From NCBI GenBank assembly GCA_937929805.1, contig CALFUT010000002.1, forward strand, positions 1-64,000: a stretch of 64,000 nt of DNA. Direction: 5' to 3'. How positions within the stretch are numbered: position 1 is the stretch's first letter; each line of letters opens with the position of its first letter. Position numbers and translations under genes: made by a program. The notes under the pieces were generated by a model that made no database searches, was not told where the DNA came from, and saw only the letters and a list, made by a program, of their open reading frames with translations. This document shows positions 18,525-27,452 of the stretch, piece after piece. Origin of the DNA: an uncultured Pirellulaceae bacterium. Lineage in GTDB: Bacteria; Planctomycetota; Planctomycetia; Pirellulales; Pirellulaceae.

Positions 18525-19064
18525 TCAATGTTTGATGAACCACCGTTTTTCCGCCTCGACCATGTGCGGAGGAACCTCGATCGGACTACCGTCCGGGTTC
18601 ACCCCGACCTCGAAAAGACGCATCAGCCGAATCATACGACAAAACTCGGCCGGCTCAAACAGTTCGACGTTCGTAAACCTTTCGTCTTCCAGTTTGGCAA
18701 ACATCAGGTTAATTTTCCCGTGAGGCTTCCCGTCGATCGTTGTCGTTCCGTTGACGACCGCTCCAATGCCCTCTTGGCTTTGAAGCTCAACCTCAAACGT
18801 CAGCGTATCGCCCGGGTAAGCATCCATCTCGAAATTGACCGACATGATTTTGGCCAGCACAATTCGATCGGTAAATCCACTTAGCTGCCCCACCAGCAAG
18901 CCGCCAGCTTGAGCCATCCCTTCGACGATTAATGACGCGGGAAGGCAGGTGCGTCCCGGTGCATACTCGTCGACCACTTCTTCACTGAGACTGACTGCCT
19001 TGATCGCTGTAGCCCGTTCGCCGCTAACGAATTCGGTGAAACGATCCACCCAAAACCAACGCAT
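18525..19064 (-). CDS. FabZ-fold protein lacking the catalytic histidine
   Basis: 179 residues with a hotdog fold. The region YAPGRTCLPASLIVEGMAQAGG aligns without gaps with the FabZ active-site helix HFPGxPxxPGVLxxEAxAQ: Glu is kept at E48, but the catalytic His position is Y34. In the paralogue at 19838 both H34 and E48 are present at identical positions. A C-terminal tail of about 30 residues is extra. I infer a non-catalytic or half-site partner in a heteromeric dehydratase, as in other split dehydratases. It lies between the ketosynthase and ACP genes. Confidence 0.8.
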   Translation of the reverse strand: MRWFWVDRFTEFVSGERATAIKAVSLSEEVVDEYAPGRTCLPASLIVEGMAQAGGLLVGQLSGFTDRIVLAKIMSVNFEMDAYPGDTLTFEVELQSQEGIGAVVNGTTTIDGKPHGKINLMFAKLEDERFTNVELFEPAEFCRMIRLMRLFEVGVNPDGSPIEVPPHMVEAEKRWFIKH

Positions 19065-19156
19065 AATTTAGATTCTGTCCAGAGAGGATTATAAATAAGT
19101 GGTTATCAAAGTGATCGAGCAACAGCAAGCCTAACGATGATGGCTCGTTTTGACGC

Positions 19157-19190
19157 CAAAAAGGCCGGCCGTAAAACCGGCAGACCTTTC
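19157..19190 (-). terminator. Rho-independent terminator after the ACP gene
   Basis: On the minus strand AAAGG...GCCGG pairs with CCGGC...CCTTT around a TTTTACG loop, followed by TTTTT (complement of 19158-19162). It lies between the ACP and the His-less FabZ-like gene and may cause partial termination. Confidence 0.55.
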
Positions 19191-19312
19191 AGACAAGTGG
19201 CAGAATTAAGCCCACCGAAAAACGAGGCTAATCCGTCGAGGCTTCAGTATCTTTGGCGGCAGGTTTAAGCTTGCCTTGCACCCAACACAATCGATCGCTG
19301 AAAACTGGCAAT

Positions 19313-19696
19313 TTACTCTGTCTTGGTTTCGACGTACTTGCACAGGTCTTTCACTGTCAGCAAGTTGCCGAAGTCCTGCACGAGCGGATTCTGTTCGAAC
19401 TTCGTCAGGTCCGCGAAAGGCATCCGCTCTTTCAGTTTCGCCAGCCCTGCGTCAGTCACTTTTCCACCGTCGATGAACTCAGCGTTGGTCAAGATGTCAT
19501 CGGGGAAAAGCTCATCACGAGGAATCGTGATTTCGAAAGCTTTCTCCAGCTTGAACACGATGTCCAAGAAGTCGATTGATTCGGCTCCCAAATCACCCAC
19601 CATGGTTGCCTCTTCGGTGACTTCATCGTCATCGACACCCAACGCGTCCACAAGTGCTTCTTGGACCTTGGAAAAGACCTCTGGTTTAACTGACAT
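19313..19696 (-). CDS. Acyl carrier protein with internal insertion
   Basis: 127 residues from the ATG at 19696, preceded by GGAGA. The phosphopantetheine site is DLGAESIDFLDIVF (S40). Ordinary ACPs have 75-85 residues. Here about 45 residues (roughly 64-112, with DGGKVTDAGLAKLKERMPF) lie between helix II and the final NLLTVKDLCKYVE helix. The carrier would hold the growing chain for the adjacent ketosynthase and dehydratases. Its own gene order inside the cluster implies a dedicated partner set rather than housekeeping fatty acid synthesis. Confidence 0.88.
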   Translation of the reverse strand: MSVKPEVFSKVQEALVDALGVDDDEVTEEATMVGDLGAESIDFLDIVFKLEKAFEITIPRDELFPDDILTNAEFIDGGKVTDAGLAKLKERMPFADLTKFEQNPLVQDFGNLLTVKDLCKYVETKTE

Positions 19697-19837
19697 TCGC
19701 AACAGTCTCCGTAATGAAAAAATCTGATTCGTTAAATCTGATCGTTTAGGTTTATTGGTTGATCATCGGCTACATTTTGAGCAGCCGCACGAGAAAATTT
19801 GAACAAGAAAAAATTACCGCTGGAATCGACGCATCAA

Positions 19838-20359
19838 CTAAGCCATCGTTAGGACGGGTGGAATCAATTCCAGCAATTCGTCTGCCTCCAACTGGTCGCA
19901 CAACAACCGGAACTTTCGCCTGAATTTGTTGTTCATCAGATGATCGATTGCGGGATCGAGTCCCTCACGCTCAGCAAAGTTGTACGAGTCAACAACCAGC
20001 CGTCCACCGGTCGCCGGTTTTCCGTTTATCGTGCCGGTCACTTTGAGTGTTGTCAGGCTGTCTTTTTTTGATTTGATTTGTGCCGATACCACCAACGAGT
20101 CGCCCGGCTGTACGAAACCTTGGAATTTCACGCTTTTGGCTTCCTTCATGGCGACCTTCGAAAATTCGAAATCGTCTGAAGCTCGGGCCAACCACATGCT
20201 CGCTTGGAACATTGATTCGACCATCAAAACACCCGGCATGATTGGGAATCTTGGAAAGTGATCCTGTAGGTACTCTTCGGAAAGCGAGAGGCATTTGACT
20301 GCCGTGATGGACGCACCTTTCTCCAGCGACAAAATTCGATCGAGCTGAGAGAAACGCAT
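19838..20359 (-). CDS. 3-hydroxyacyl-ACP dehydratase (FabZ-like)
   Basis: 173 residues from the ATG at 20359; upstream in-frame codons are not conserved. The active-site motif DHFPRFPIMPGVLMVES has the catalytic His (H34) and Glu (E48). The C-terminal ~35 residues (NKFRRKFRLLCDQLEADE) extend beyond housekeeping FabZ. It should dehydrate 3-hydroxyacyl-ACP to enoyl-ACP. It is first in the leftward cluster and is 142 bp upstream of the ACP gene. It may pair with the His-less paralogue at 18525. Confidence 0.88.
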   Translation of the reverse strand: MRFSQLDRILSLEKGASITAVKCLSLSEEYLQDHFPRFPIMPGVLMVESMFQASMWLARASDDFEFSKVAMKEAKSVKFQGFVQPGDSLVVSAQIKSKKDSLTTLKVTGTINGKPATGGRLVVDSYNFAEREGLDPAIDHLMNNKFRRKFRLLCDQLEADELLELIPPVLTMA

Positions 20360-20609
20360 GTGCTTAGAAACTTGTAGAGGTTCGCTGGGCCGACGGCCTT
20401 CGCCTCCCAATCCGGGTGGATGGACAAAGAATTCACCGCCTTAAAATTAAGTCTCACAATATACCCAAACCCCGATTCGCCCTCAATAACACTCTCTTCC
20501 GCATCTACCCACAACCAGCCGGAGCGTCCCCAACCACACGGTTCGGTCGAAATCGTCCGGTTTGAGCGCCGGTTTGTCAGATGGACTCTGGACTGGTAGA
20601 TTCTGGGGC

Positions 20610-22364
20610 ATGAGACGAGGAATTCCGGTCTCTCCGGGGATTGCCATCGGAACCGCTTACGTGATTCACCAGATTTACGTCAGCCCCAGTTCCAAACGCC
20701 TGGAAGACTTTGAAATTACGGCAGAGCTGGCGAATTACGAGACGGCTCGTGACAAAGCCGCCTCGGACCTGCTTGCGCTCGAGCGGAAGGTAGACGCTCA
20801 GGTTGGGCACGAAGAAGCATCGATTTTCGCGGTGCATCAGTCCATCCTTCGAGACACCGCTTTCACGAAAAAGATTCGCGGCTGGATCGTCGACGAGCGT
20901 ATGGCCGCCCCCGCCGCCCTGCACCGCTTGCTGGGCGAGTACACTGCTCTGTTTACCAAGACCAAAGACGATTATCTGCAAGAGCGGCTCAACGACGTTC
21001 GCGATGTAATCCTCCGGCTAAGCGGGCACATGACCGAGGTCACCAAACCTCAATCCTCCATCGAAGGTCCACTGATCGTTGTCACTGATGAACTGCTCCC
21101 GTCCCAAGCCGTCATGCTTGGCGACGCAGATGTGCAAGGCATCGTGACCCAAGCCGGTAGCCAAACCAGTCACGCGGCGATTATCGCACGCTCGCGAGGC
21201 ATCCCGGCCGTTTCCGGCGTCAAGAAAATCTTGCGGAAAGTGAAAACTGGCGACACGATCGTGGTCGATGGCCGCTACGGCACCGTCGAGATCAACCCGG
21301 GCATCGAAACGCTGACCGCCTACCGAAAACTGGAACGCGAGTTCTTCGACCTGAAGGACAAACTTGCCGCCAATCGAGACTTGCCCGCAACCACGGTCGA
21401 CAACGTTGACTTACAACTACTGGCCAACATCAACGGCGAGAACGACGCGATAGCCGCGGAGCGCATGGGGGCTTCGGGAATCGGCCTTTATCGGACTGAG
21501 TATCTTTACTTGACGCACCAAGACGTACCTGACGAAGAACAACAGTATTCCGTCTATCGAAAAATCATCGAGGCCAGCCCGAACCGCGAAGTCACCATCC
21601 GCACGCTCGACATTGGCGGCGACAAGACGGTTGCCTACCTAGGACACGATCACAAAGAGGCCAATCCCTTCATGGGCTGGCGAAGCATTCGACTGTCGTT
21701 CGAACATCCAGAATTTTTCAACACGCAGATTCGAGCGATCGTGCGAGCAGCCAGCGACGTCCCCGATAGCACCACGCGGATCATGTTTCCGATGGTGACC
21801 ACACTAGAAGAAGTTCGCAAACTTCGGTCGATGGTCCGACGCGCTTACAAGACGCTGGAAACTCGAGGCATCAAGACTCGAAAAATTGAAGTCGGGATGA
21901 TGCTTGAGGTGCCCGCCGCAGCGGTCTCAATCGAAACGATGCTCGATCAAGTCGACTTTGTGTCGATCGGATCCAACGATCTAGTTCAGTATCTGATGGC
22001 TGCCGACCGCGACAACCCCAAGGTCAGCCACCTCTGCCAGCCACTTGCTCCGCCCGTGCTGATCACGCTCAAACGAGTCATCGAAGCGTGCAACCGATCG
22101 AACACACCGGTCACCCTGTGTGGTGAAATGGCAGGTAAACCCGGCGCGTTTTTGCTGCTGCTGGGCATGGGCTTGCGTCGATTCAGCATGAGCCCCGCGT
22201 TCGTTCCGTCGATCAAACAGCTGACGCGTCAGGTTTCTATCAAGCAAGCCGAGCAAATCCTCGAGACCGCCATGAAGTTCAAAACGACGGCCAAGGTTAA
22301 ACACTACATGGCCGAAACTGTCGGAGAGCTGGCCCCGGACCTTCAGTTGCTGTCCTCAAGGTAG
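20610..22364 (+). CDS. ptsI: Phosphoenolpyruvate-protein phosphotransferase (enzyme I)
   Basis: 584 residues from the ATG at 20610, where the conserved RRGIPVSPGIAIGTAYV begins; the open frame extends 16 codons further. GSQTSHAAIIARSRGIPAV holds the phospho-accepting His, and the PEP-binding barrel shows GIGLYRTEYL, MFPMVTT, GSNDLVQYLMA and the catalytic Cys in TLCGEMAG. It transfers phosphate from PEP to HPr. No HPr or EII gene is adjacent, and planctomycetes often have few PTS permeases, so a regulatory role is plausible. Confidence 0.93.
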   Translation: MRRGIPVSPGIAIGTAYVIHQIYVSPSSKRLEDFEITAELANYETARDKAASDLLALERKVDAQVGHEEASIFAVHQSILRDTAFTKKIRGWIVDERMAAPAALHRLLGEYTALFTKTKDDYLQERLNDVRDVILRLSGHMTEVTKPQSSIEGPLIVVTDELLPSQAVMLGDADVQGIVTQAGSQTSHAAIIARSRGIPAVSGVKKILRKVKTGDTIVVDGRYGTVEINPGIETLTAYRKLEREFFDLKDKLAANRDLPATTVDNVDLQLLANINGENDAIAAERMGASGIGLYRTEYLYLTHQDVPDEEQQYSVYRKIIEASPNREVTIRTLDIGGDKTVAYLGHDHKEANPFMGWRSIRLSFEHPEFFNTQIRAIVRAASDVPDSTTRIMFPMVTTLEEVRKLRSMVRRAYKTLETRGIKTRKIEVGMMLEVPAAAVSIETMLDQVDFVSIGSNDLVQYLMAADRDNPKVSHLCQPLAPPVLITLKRVIEACNRSNTPVTLCGEMAGKPGAFLLLLGMGLRRFSMSPAFVPSIKQLTRQVSIKQAEQILETAMKFKTTAKVKHYMAETVGELAPDLQLLSSR

Positions 22365-22467
22365 TGCGATAACGAATGCCGCGTGATTTGCAATCTTGTC
22401 AAACGCGGACAAGCAAGCAGTTTGAACAGTTGTTTCGCACTGACGCCGCAGTTGAGAGCAATACAGG

Positions 22468-23238
22468 TTACAAGTTGAATCGAACGCCGAAGACCAAGAT
22501 GGTTGGGTTGACCGTCACGTCAGCTCGAACCGGCGCACCGAAGGCACTACCAAACGCTTGGGTTCGATAGAAAACTTTTTTCGCGTCGGCAAACAGACTA
22601 AACCGATTGTTGATCCGTCGCTCGGCACCCAACTGCACAACGGCCCCAGCATCGTTTTCAATGTCCAAGTTTTGGACCAAGCCGTCACGGCTCTCGTACT
22701 GCGCGATATAGCTGACGCCACCGCCAACGTAGACCGAACTCTTGGGACTCACAAAGAAGTGTCGCTGCACCGTCAGCGCCACCGGAGCAAATCGAGTTGT
22801 GCCATAACTCGCACCGGCAAAGGGCCCAGTCCCGTTAAGATCGAGTTTTGGTGGCACGCCGGCGCTCACGGTCGCCGTCCAAACCGGTGACAACTGATAA
22901 CCTATGTCGAACGCGAAGGTCGCTGCGTCACTAATTTCCATGCCCGCTCCCGGGACAACGGCGTCGTTGATGCGAATCGTCGAACCTTCACCGAATAGAA
23001 AAACGCCAACGCCCAGCCTGACAAACCATGGGCTCTGTGCAGCCTCGCATGTGCTCTGGAAATACTCGTCACCAACACACTCATCGGTACAAGGCACCAC
23101 AGGTGCTGAATCGCAAGTGCCGCACATCGTAGAACTTGAGAAGCCACAATGGTCACTCGGATCCTGAGCGCACAAGCGGTCACCAACCAAGGCAACTGCC
23201 AACATCCATAACAGGGCGTGCGTTTGAAATTGGAACAT
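22468..23238 (-). CDS. Outer membrane beta-barrel protein, OmpW-like
   Basis: 256 residues from the ATG at 23238, which has AAGGAA upstream and begins a clear signal peptide (LLWMLAVALVGDRLCAQ). A Cys-rich segment with seven cysteines follows (about residues 30-65). The rest is beta-rich with alternating patterns: FVRLGVGVFLFGEGSTI, AFDIGYQLSPVWTATVSAG, VSPKSSVYVGGGVSYIA, and the terminal PTILVFGVRFNL ends in an aromatic-free leucine. OmpW proteins are small porin-like barrels. The Cys-rich N-terminal region is not part of OmpW and may form disulfides or bind something. Confidence 0.7.
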   Translation of the reverse strand: MFQFQTHALLWMLAVALVGDRLCAQDPSDHCGFSSSTMCGTCDSAPVVPCTDECVGDEYFQSTCEAAQSPWFVRLGVGVFLFGEGSTIRINDAVVPGAGMEISDAATFAFDIGYQLSPVWTATVSAGVPPKLDLNGTGPFAGASYGTTRFAPVALTVQRHFFVSPKSSVYVGGGVSYIAQYESRDGLVQNLDIENDAGAVVQLGAERRINNRFSLFADAKKVFYRTQAFGSAFGAPVRADVTVNPTILVFGVRFNL

Positions 23239-23554
23239 GGGCCGTTCCTTTAGCAAAGTATGAGGAAAACATAGGCGAGGAGAAGAAGGGAGGGACATGC
23301 CTATCGGGAGACGTCGGTTAAGCAGCCAGGCGTAGAGTGTCGAATCGAACCACAAACTGAGAAGTATCGACTCGCAACTGACAAACTGTTCTGGCTGCAC
23401 AATCTGTCGATGGCGACTCTTCAAACTGCTATCACTTGCCAGCTTGTTGTGCCAAAGCGGGGAACGTTGCCGAAAGAGCAGTGCTTGCGTGTTACGGGCT
23501 ACATCTTTGGTGCAATATTCGGGCTAGAAGACAGACATAACACCCGGCGCAATG
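23239..23554. other. Intergenic region
   Basis: 316 bp between the OmpW-like gene and the thioredoxin terminator, both minus-strand. I see no gene, repeat or structured RNA; it should hold the promoter of the OmpW-like gene. Confidence 0.45.
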
Positions 23555-23590
23555 AAAAACCCTCGACAGACGATAAACTTCCATCGAGGG
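23555..23590 (-). terminator. Rho-independent terminator of trxA
   Basis: Minus strand: CCCTCGA (23584-23590) pairs with TCGAGGG (23560-23566), followed by a T5 tract. It lies about 60 bases after the thioredoxin stop. Confidence 0.8.
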
Positions 23591-23649
23591 CCAGCTAATT
23601 CATGTTGCTTTTGTTTTTGCAGAAGCTCAATTACGCGTCTCACGCTCCA

Positions 23650-23967
23650 CTAGGCAGTGTGCTTATCGATCAGCTCCTGCAGCTTGGCTTTCGGCTGCAC
23701 GCCAGTTACCTGCTCGACCACTTCGCCACCTTTGAACAGCAACAACGCTGGAATGCCGGTGACGCCGTACTTCATCGCCAGCTCTTGAGCGTCATCGACG
23801 TTCAGCTTGCCGACTTTTGCAGCATCGTTCTCTGTCGCCAACTCTTCGATCACTGGAGTCAATTGACGGCATGGACCGCACCAAGGGGCCCAAAAATCGA
23901 CCAGCACCGGTTGATCCGATTGCAGGACATCTGCGTCAAAACTATCACTGCTGAATTCAGTCGCCAT
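23650..23967 (-). CDS. trxA: Thioredoxin
   Basis: 105 residues from the ATG at 23967 with GGAGAACG upstream; earlier in-frame ATGs are less likely. The redox motif WAPWCGPCRQL, a conserved buried Asp (VLVDFW) and the cis-proline loop GVTGIPALLLFKGGE are all present. It reduces cytoplasmic disulfides with thioredoxin reductase. It has its own terminator and appears monocistronic. Confidence 0.95.
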   Translation of the reverse strand: MATEFSSDSFDADVLQSDQPVLVDFWAPWCGPCRQLTPVIEELATENDAAKVGKLNVDDAQELAMKYGVTGIPALLLFKGGEVVEQVTGVQPKAKLQELIDKHTA

Positions 23968-24581
23968 CACGTTCTCCATATTCAAAAATACTGCAGCAAA
24001 CGCTGCGTTTGTCTTCGGTTGTTTAGCAATTTGCTGCATGATTCTAACTTGCGTTGATTGGTCGTCAAACCACTATCAAGTCATCGACAAATTGTTCGCC
24101 AATCGCTCAGTTTATCCGATTTTCTCGCTCGCGGACACTTTCGGCAGAAGGCCAGTTTAAACCAACCGATCAGGATACCGAAACCGCGGCAGATTCTATT
24201 AAATGCCGGTAGGTTTCATCCTGCCACTTGCCTGATGATACTACCAACCGCACATAGGTTCGTCGCTGCATCCCGGCCAGATATTACGTCCGAGCGTTGC
24301 ACCACCACGACGAATTATCCTCAAACTCCAAGATACTCACCAATGTCGGATTTTTACGACTGGATTTGATTTCGGCCACCGTGTCATCCAACAGTTTCGA
24401 TGTCTTGGCAATCAAGGGCAAAATTCGTTACGGAAAGTCTCTGGCTTCCCTTCTCCAAGCGATTTTCATCATCATGACACCAAGTGGGGAAACCACTACA
24501 CCACCGCTGCGGGCGTGTTGGCACTAAGCGCATCAAATGGGCTGCTGCCAATCTTCCAGCGATCGCAAGGTGCTCTTGCGT
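23968..24581. other. Intergenic region
   Basis: About 610 bp between two minus-strand genes (thioredoxin and the TauE/SafE permease). Small open frames on the plus strand have no ribosome site or recognisable sequence. No repeat is seen. Confidence 0.4.
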
Positions 24582-25436
24582 TCAAAACAGAAAGATCTTC
24601 GTTGCCGCAGCGATCAAAATCACAATCAACAAGCGGTGGATCCAGAGATTCGCGTCGGGGACTCGGGTAGCAAACCGAACGCCCAGCACCGCACCGATCG
24701 ATTGAAAGACGGCCATCGCGATGCCGTAGCCGAAATGCACTTGATTGTGCCAGCAGAAAATCCCCAACGTGGGGATCGCAAAAGCAAGGATCACCAACAG
24801 CTTGATTGCGTTTCCATCTTTCAAGCTGTAACGGCTGACCAATACCGCCGCCGCCAACAAAAAGATTCCAACACCCGCTTGGATGAATCCACCGTAGATA
24901 CCTATCAGGAAATAAATCCCAATCGACAACCAGCCGGCATTGTTCCGATTCGATGAGTCAGATTCTTGTATCCAACGCTTGGGATTGACCAGCAACACAA
25001 ACAGCATCACCACCATCAAACCACCGATGACATATCGCATCTGATCGGCACTCATTTCCGATGCCAACCAAGCGCCCAACAGCGCCCCGATCACCGCAGG
25101 TACGACCAGCCAAGCCGAGCCCCGATAGTCGGTTCCAGATTCTCGAAAACCCCGAATCCCGACAACGGTTTGAAAGATGACGCCGACTCGATTCGTACCG
25201 TTGGCAATGTTCGGAGGCAAACCACAAACGAACATGAAAATTGGCAGCGTGACCAACGAACCAGATCCGGCCAGCGTGTTAATGACGCCTGCCACGACAC
25301 CCGCAACGGCAAAGAGAATCCACATCGCGATGTCGGAGGATAAAAATTCAAGCACGTAAGTAATATTTATTGAAGGGCCAAGCGAATGCGTACCAATTCC
25401 AGAGAATTGAACCGGTACATCATACCAGCTGGGCAC
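24582..25436 (-). CDS. TauE/SafE family membrane transporter
   Basis: Up to 284 residues. Eight or so hydrophobic segments are visible, beginning ILFAVAGVVAGVINTLAGSGS, the first half-repeat signature of TauE/SafE (DUF81) permeases, and the second, IYGGFIQAGVGIFLLA. These proteins export sulfite, sulfoacetate or other small anions. The start is uncertain: a GTG 28 codons in (VLEFLSSDIAMW) fits the usual N-terminus better than the first ATG at 25436. Confidence 0.85.
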   Translation of the reverse strand: MPSWYDVPVQFSGIGTHSLGPSINITYVLEFLSSDIAMWILFAVAGVVAGVINTLAGSGSLVTLPIFMFVCGLPPNIANGTNRVGVIFQTVVGIRGFRESGTDYRGSAWLVVPAVIGALLGAWLASEMSADQMRYVIGGLMVVMLFVLLVNPKRWIQESDSSNRNNAGWLSIGIYFLIGIYGGFIQAGVGIFLLAAAVLVSRYSLKDGNAIKLLVILAFAIPTLGIFCWHNQVHFGYGIAMAVFQSIGAVLGVRFATRVPDANLWIHRLLIVILIAAATKIFLF

Positions 25437-25502
25437 GAACGAAGAACGTCGCCAGAGCGAGCCACAATCATTGCGAGCACGGGCTCAAAGAATCGCGTGG
25501 CG

Positions 25503-25600
25503 GGACTCGGGAGTGGAAGGCTCCGCCCGCTCCACTTCGACGGCCGAGCCTACCAATACGCATGGCTCAGGCCGAGCCTCACCCGGCCACTGACTTTATC
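25503..25600. repeat. Diverged dispersed GC-rich repeat
   Basis: GTGGAAGGCTCCGCCCGCTC and later CATGGCTCAGGCCGAGCCTC match the layout of the 16371-16738 repeat units (AAGGCTCCGTCCGC... GCTCGGGCGGAGCCTC). A single degenerate copy upstream of the permease gene. Confidence 0.6.
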
Positions 25601-25647
25601 GCCTCTCAGCCAAATCGGGAATCGAGAAACGAGTGCCACCAAGCGTT

Positions 25648-25806
25648 TCAAACGGCCGACATTTTCGCGGGTGAGCACACGAGCTTCTTCTCGTTGGCAA
25701 CGCGACCGCATTTGGTACAGACAAACTTTGGCTGATTTACATTGATGATGTACTCAGCGAGGTCTTTCTTGAGCAACTTCTTTAACTCACAAAGCTTTTT
25801 AGCCAT
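25648..25806 (-). CDS. Small zinc-ribbon-like protein
   Basis: 52 residues from the ATG at 25806. The N-terminal half is a basic helix (KKLCELKKLLKKDLAEYI) and the C-terminal half carries CTKCGRVANEKKLVC, a CxxC-x(11)-C arrangement able to bind zinc or iron together with the N-terminal Cys. I recognise the general pattern from small uncharacterised bacterial proteins; function is unknown. The compact, charged composition and clear Cys spacing favour a real gene. Confidence 0.7.
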   Translation of the reverse strand: MAKKLCELKKLLKKDLAEYIINVNQPKFVCTKCGRVANEKKLVCSPAKMSAV

Positions 25807-25965
25807 CGTTTGAATTCCAAAATACTGAACTGGACGAAGAAACCAATGCCTCAAACAGCCACAGCCATTTGAGACACTACCAAGAACCGGTCAAGAACCG
25901 GTCTTTAATTGGACAGCGCCAGTTTTGCAATTTCACCGTTGTTTTTGCCGCAGTGTGTCGTCGGG

Positions 25966-26056
25966 AGAGCGAGGGCTCCGTCCGAGCCGCGCGGAGCAAG
26001 AAAGCTCAACCATCCACATGGGGCGGACGGAGCCTTCCCCTCCCAAACATCGGTTT
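25966..26056. repeat. Dispersed GC-rich repeat forming a hairpin
   Basis: GGGCTCCGTCCGAGCC and GGGGCGGACGGAGCC form an inverted pair with a perfect 11-bp core (GGCTCCGTCCG/CGGACGGAGCC). Related to the 16371-16738 units. It lies just downstream of the DUF1559 gene. Confidence 0.7.
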
Positions 26057-26083
26057 CATTCATCGAAAGTGGCGCTGTTCAAA

Positions 26084-27172
26084 TTAGAATTCGGCGACAA
26101 CTTCACCGCCATTACGAGTCGCCATCGCTCGCCAGTTATCGCGATCGATGCTGTCAGTCACAAAGTGAGTCGAACCATCCACCAGCGTGACGTTGACGCC
26201 ACCGGAGTGGTAGCTGCGGGAGGTAACGGCTGCAAAAGTTGGCTCAGTCGCTGACCGACCCTCTCGCTGACTGGTCCAGTCAACGTCGAACTCCTGCCCA
26301 TTCTCAATCCTGATGACTTCCGTGTTCGGGGTAAACACTGCCGTAAAGCTGGTCTGGTGCGTGCGGCCATCCACTTGCTCCGTGTGACCGGTTGTCTCTT
26401 TGAAACTACCGCCCAACGCAGCAACTTCCGAAGGATCGTTTGGAATTGCCGTCGGCGCTCCGCCTCCGTCTCGCACGTAAGGTGTGTAAGCCTTCACTTC
26501 ACCAAACATCAGTGTGTTGCTAGTTCCATCAACGATGGCACCTATATCTTGCCCTTGATTCGTGGTGATCGAACCCTGCCCTACCTCGCCAACCCCCGGA
26601 CGTAGTGCATTCAAGCTGGTAACACTTGGATCAAAAACAAACCAGACACCAGCATTTCCACCGTAGTTCAACGGATAGTGCTCTGGCTCGTTACCGTCCA
26701 GTCGTACCTCATCTTGTGCTTCACTGGGACATAGGTATCCGGGGATCTTGGTCGCCGCTAACACGGAGTCGCTGCCGGCGATTCCAATGTACTTGTTTTC
26801 TGCATTTTTATATCCGAGCGTGAAATCAATCTCGCTGGACAAGTTTGCTTGCTCAAGAAACGGAAGCAACTGTGCCTGAACCGACCAGCCATCTTTATTC
26901 GCATCGGCAGGCTCGCCACTTGGCAACAACCACGAACTTGGCAGCTCCTGCCGAGCTGACTCATAATTCAATGCCGCCAAACCAAGCTGGCGACAATTGT
27001 TCGCACACGAAACTCGGCGAGCCGCTTCCCTCACTTGCTGGACAGCCGGCAACAACATCCCAATCAGAATGCCGATGATCGCGATGACAACCAATAGTTC
27101 CACCAAAGTGAAACCAGAACGGTTACCGCGCAAGTGTCGCGGCGTTAATACATCTGAAAACTCAATACGCAT
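26084..27172 (-). CDS. DUF1559 protein with prepilin-type N-terminus
   Basis: 362 residues from the ATG at 27172, preceded by GAGGAG; upstream in-frame codons lack conservation. The N-terminus RSGFTLVELLVVIAIIGILI is a type IV prepilin/pseudopilin cleavage and membrane helix, followed by LLPAVQQVREAARRVSCANN and NYESARQELPSSW. The C-terminus carries the H-X9-DG motif (HSGGVNVTLVDGSTHF). Planctomycetes have dozens of such proteins; they are presumed to be exported and surface-attached through a type II/IV-like machinery. Specific function unknown. Confidence 0.9.
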   Translation of the reverse strand: MRIEFSDVLTPRHLRGNRSGFTLVELLVVIAIIGILIGMLLPAVQQVREAARRVSCANNCRQLGLAALNYESARQELPSSWLLPSGEPADANKDGWSVQAQLLPFLEQANLSSEIDFTLGYKNAENKYIGIAGSDSVLAATKIPGYLCPSEAQDEVRLDGNEPEHYPLNYGGNAGVWFVFDPSVTSLNALRPGVGEVGQGSITTNQGQDIGAIVDGTSNTLMFGEVKAYTPYVRDGGGAPTAIPNDPSEVAALGGSFKETTGHTEQVDGRTHQTSFTAVFTPNTEVIRIENGQEFDVDWTSQREGRSATEPTFAAVTSRSYHSGGVNVTLVDGSTHFVTDSIDRDNWRAMATRNGGEVVAEF

Positions 27173-27452
27173 GGCAAGTCTCCTCAGCCAAAAACCAATA
27201 GACAGTCCAGCACGAAAACAAATCGAACTGGTGCTGCCGAGCGTGGCTGGCTGGGTTGGCACACCATCGTCCGGTCTGAAAAAAGAAGACCGGGGTGCCC
27301 AACGTGGCTTGCTGCGTCGTCGGAAAGCGTTTAACGTTTAGTTGAGACTGAATCTCAACAACGACAGGCATTGTCGCCAATTTCTCGGATGTCGCAATAG
27401 GGTTTTCCGCTTTATCTGCCGCAAAAGCCAGAATTCATAAGGTTAAGGTAAA

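Noticed and set aside
19187-19312. Possible C-terminal extension of the ACP in another frame
   Set aside because: A +1 frame after the stop reads through to TAG with basic residues, but nothing shows a programmed frameshift.
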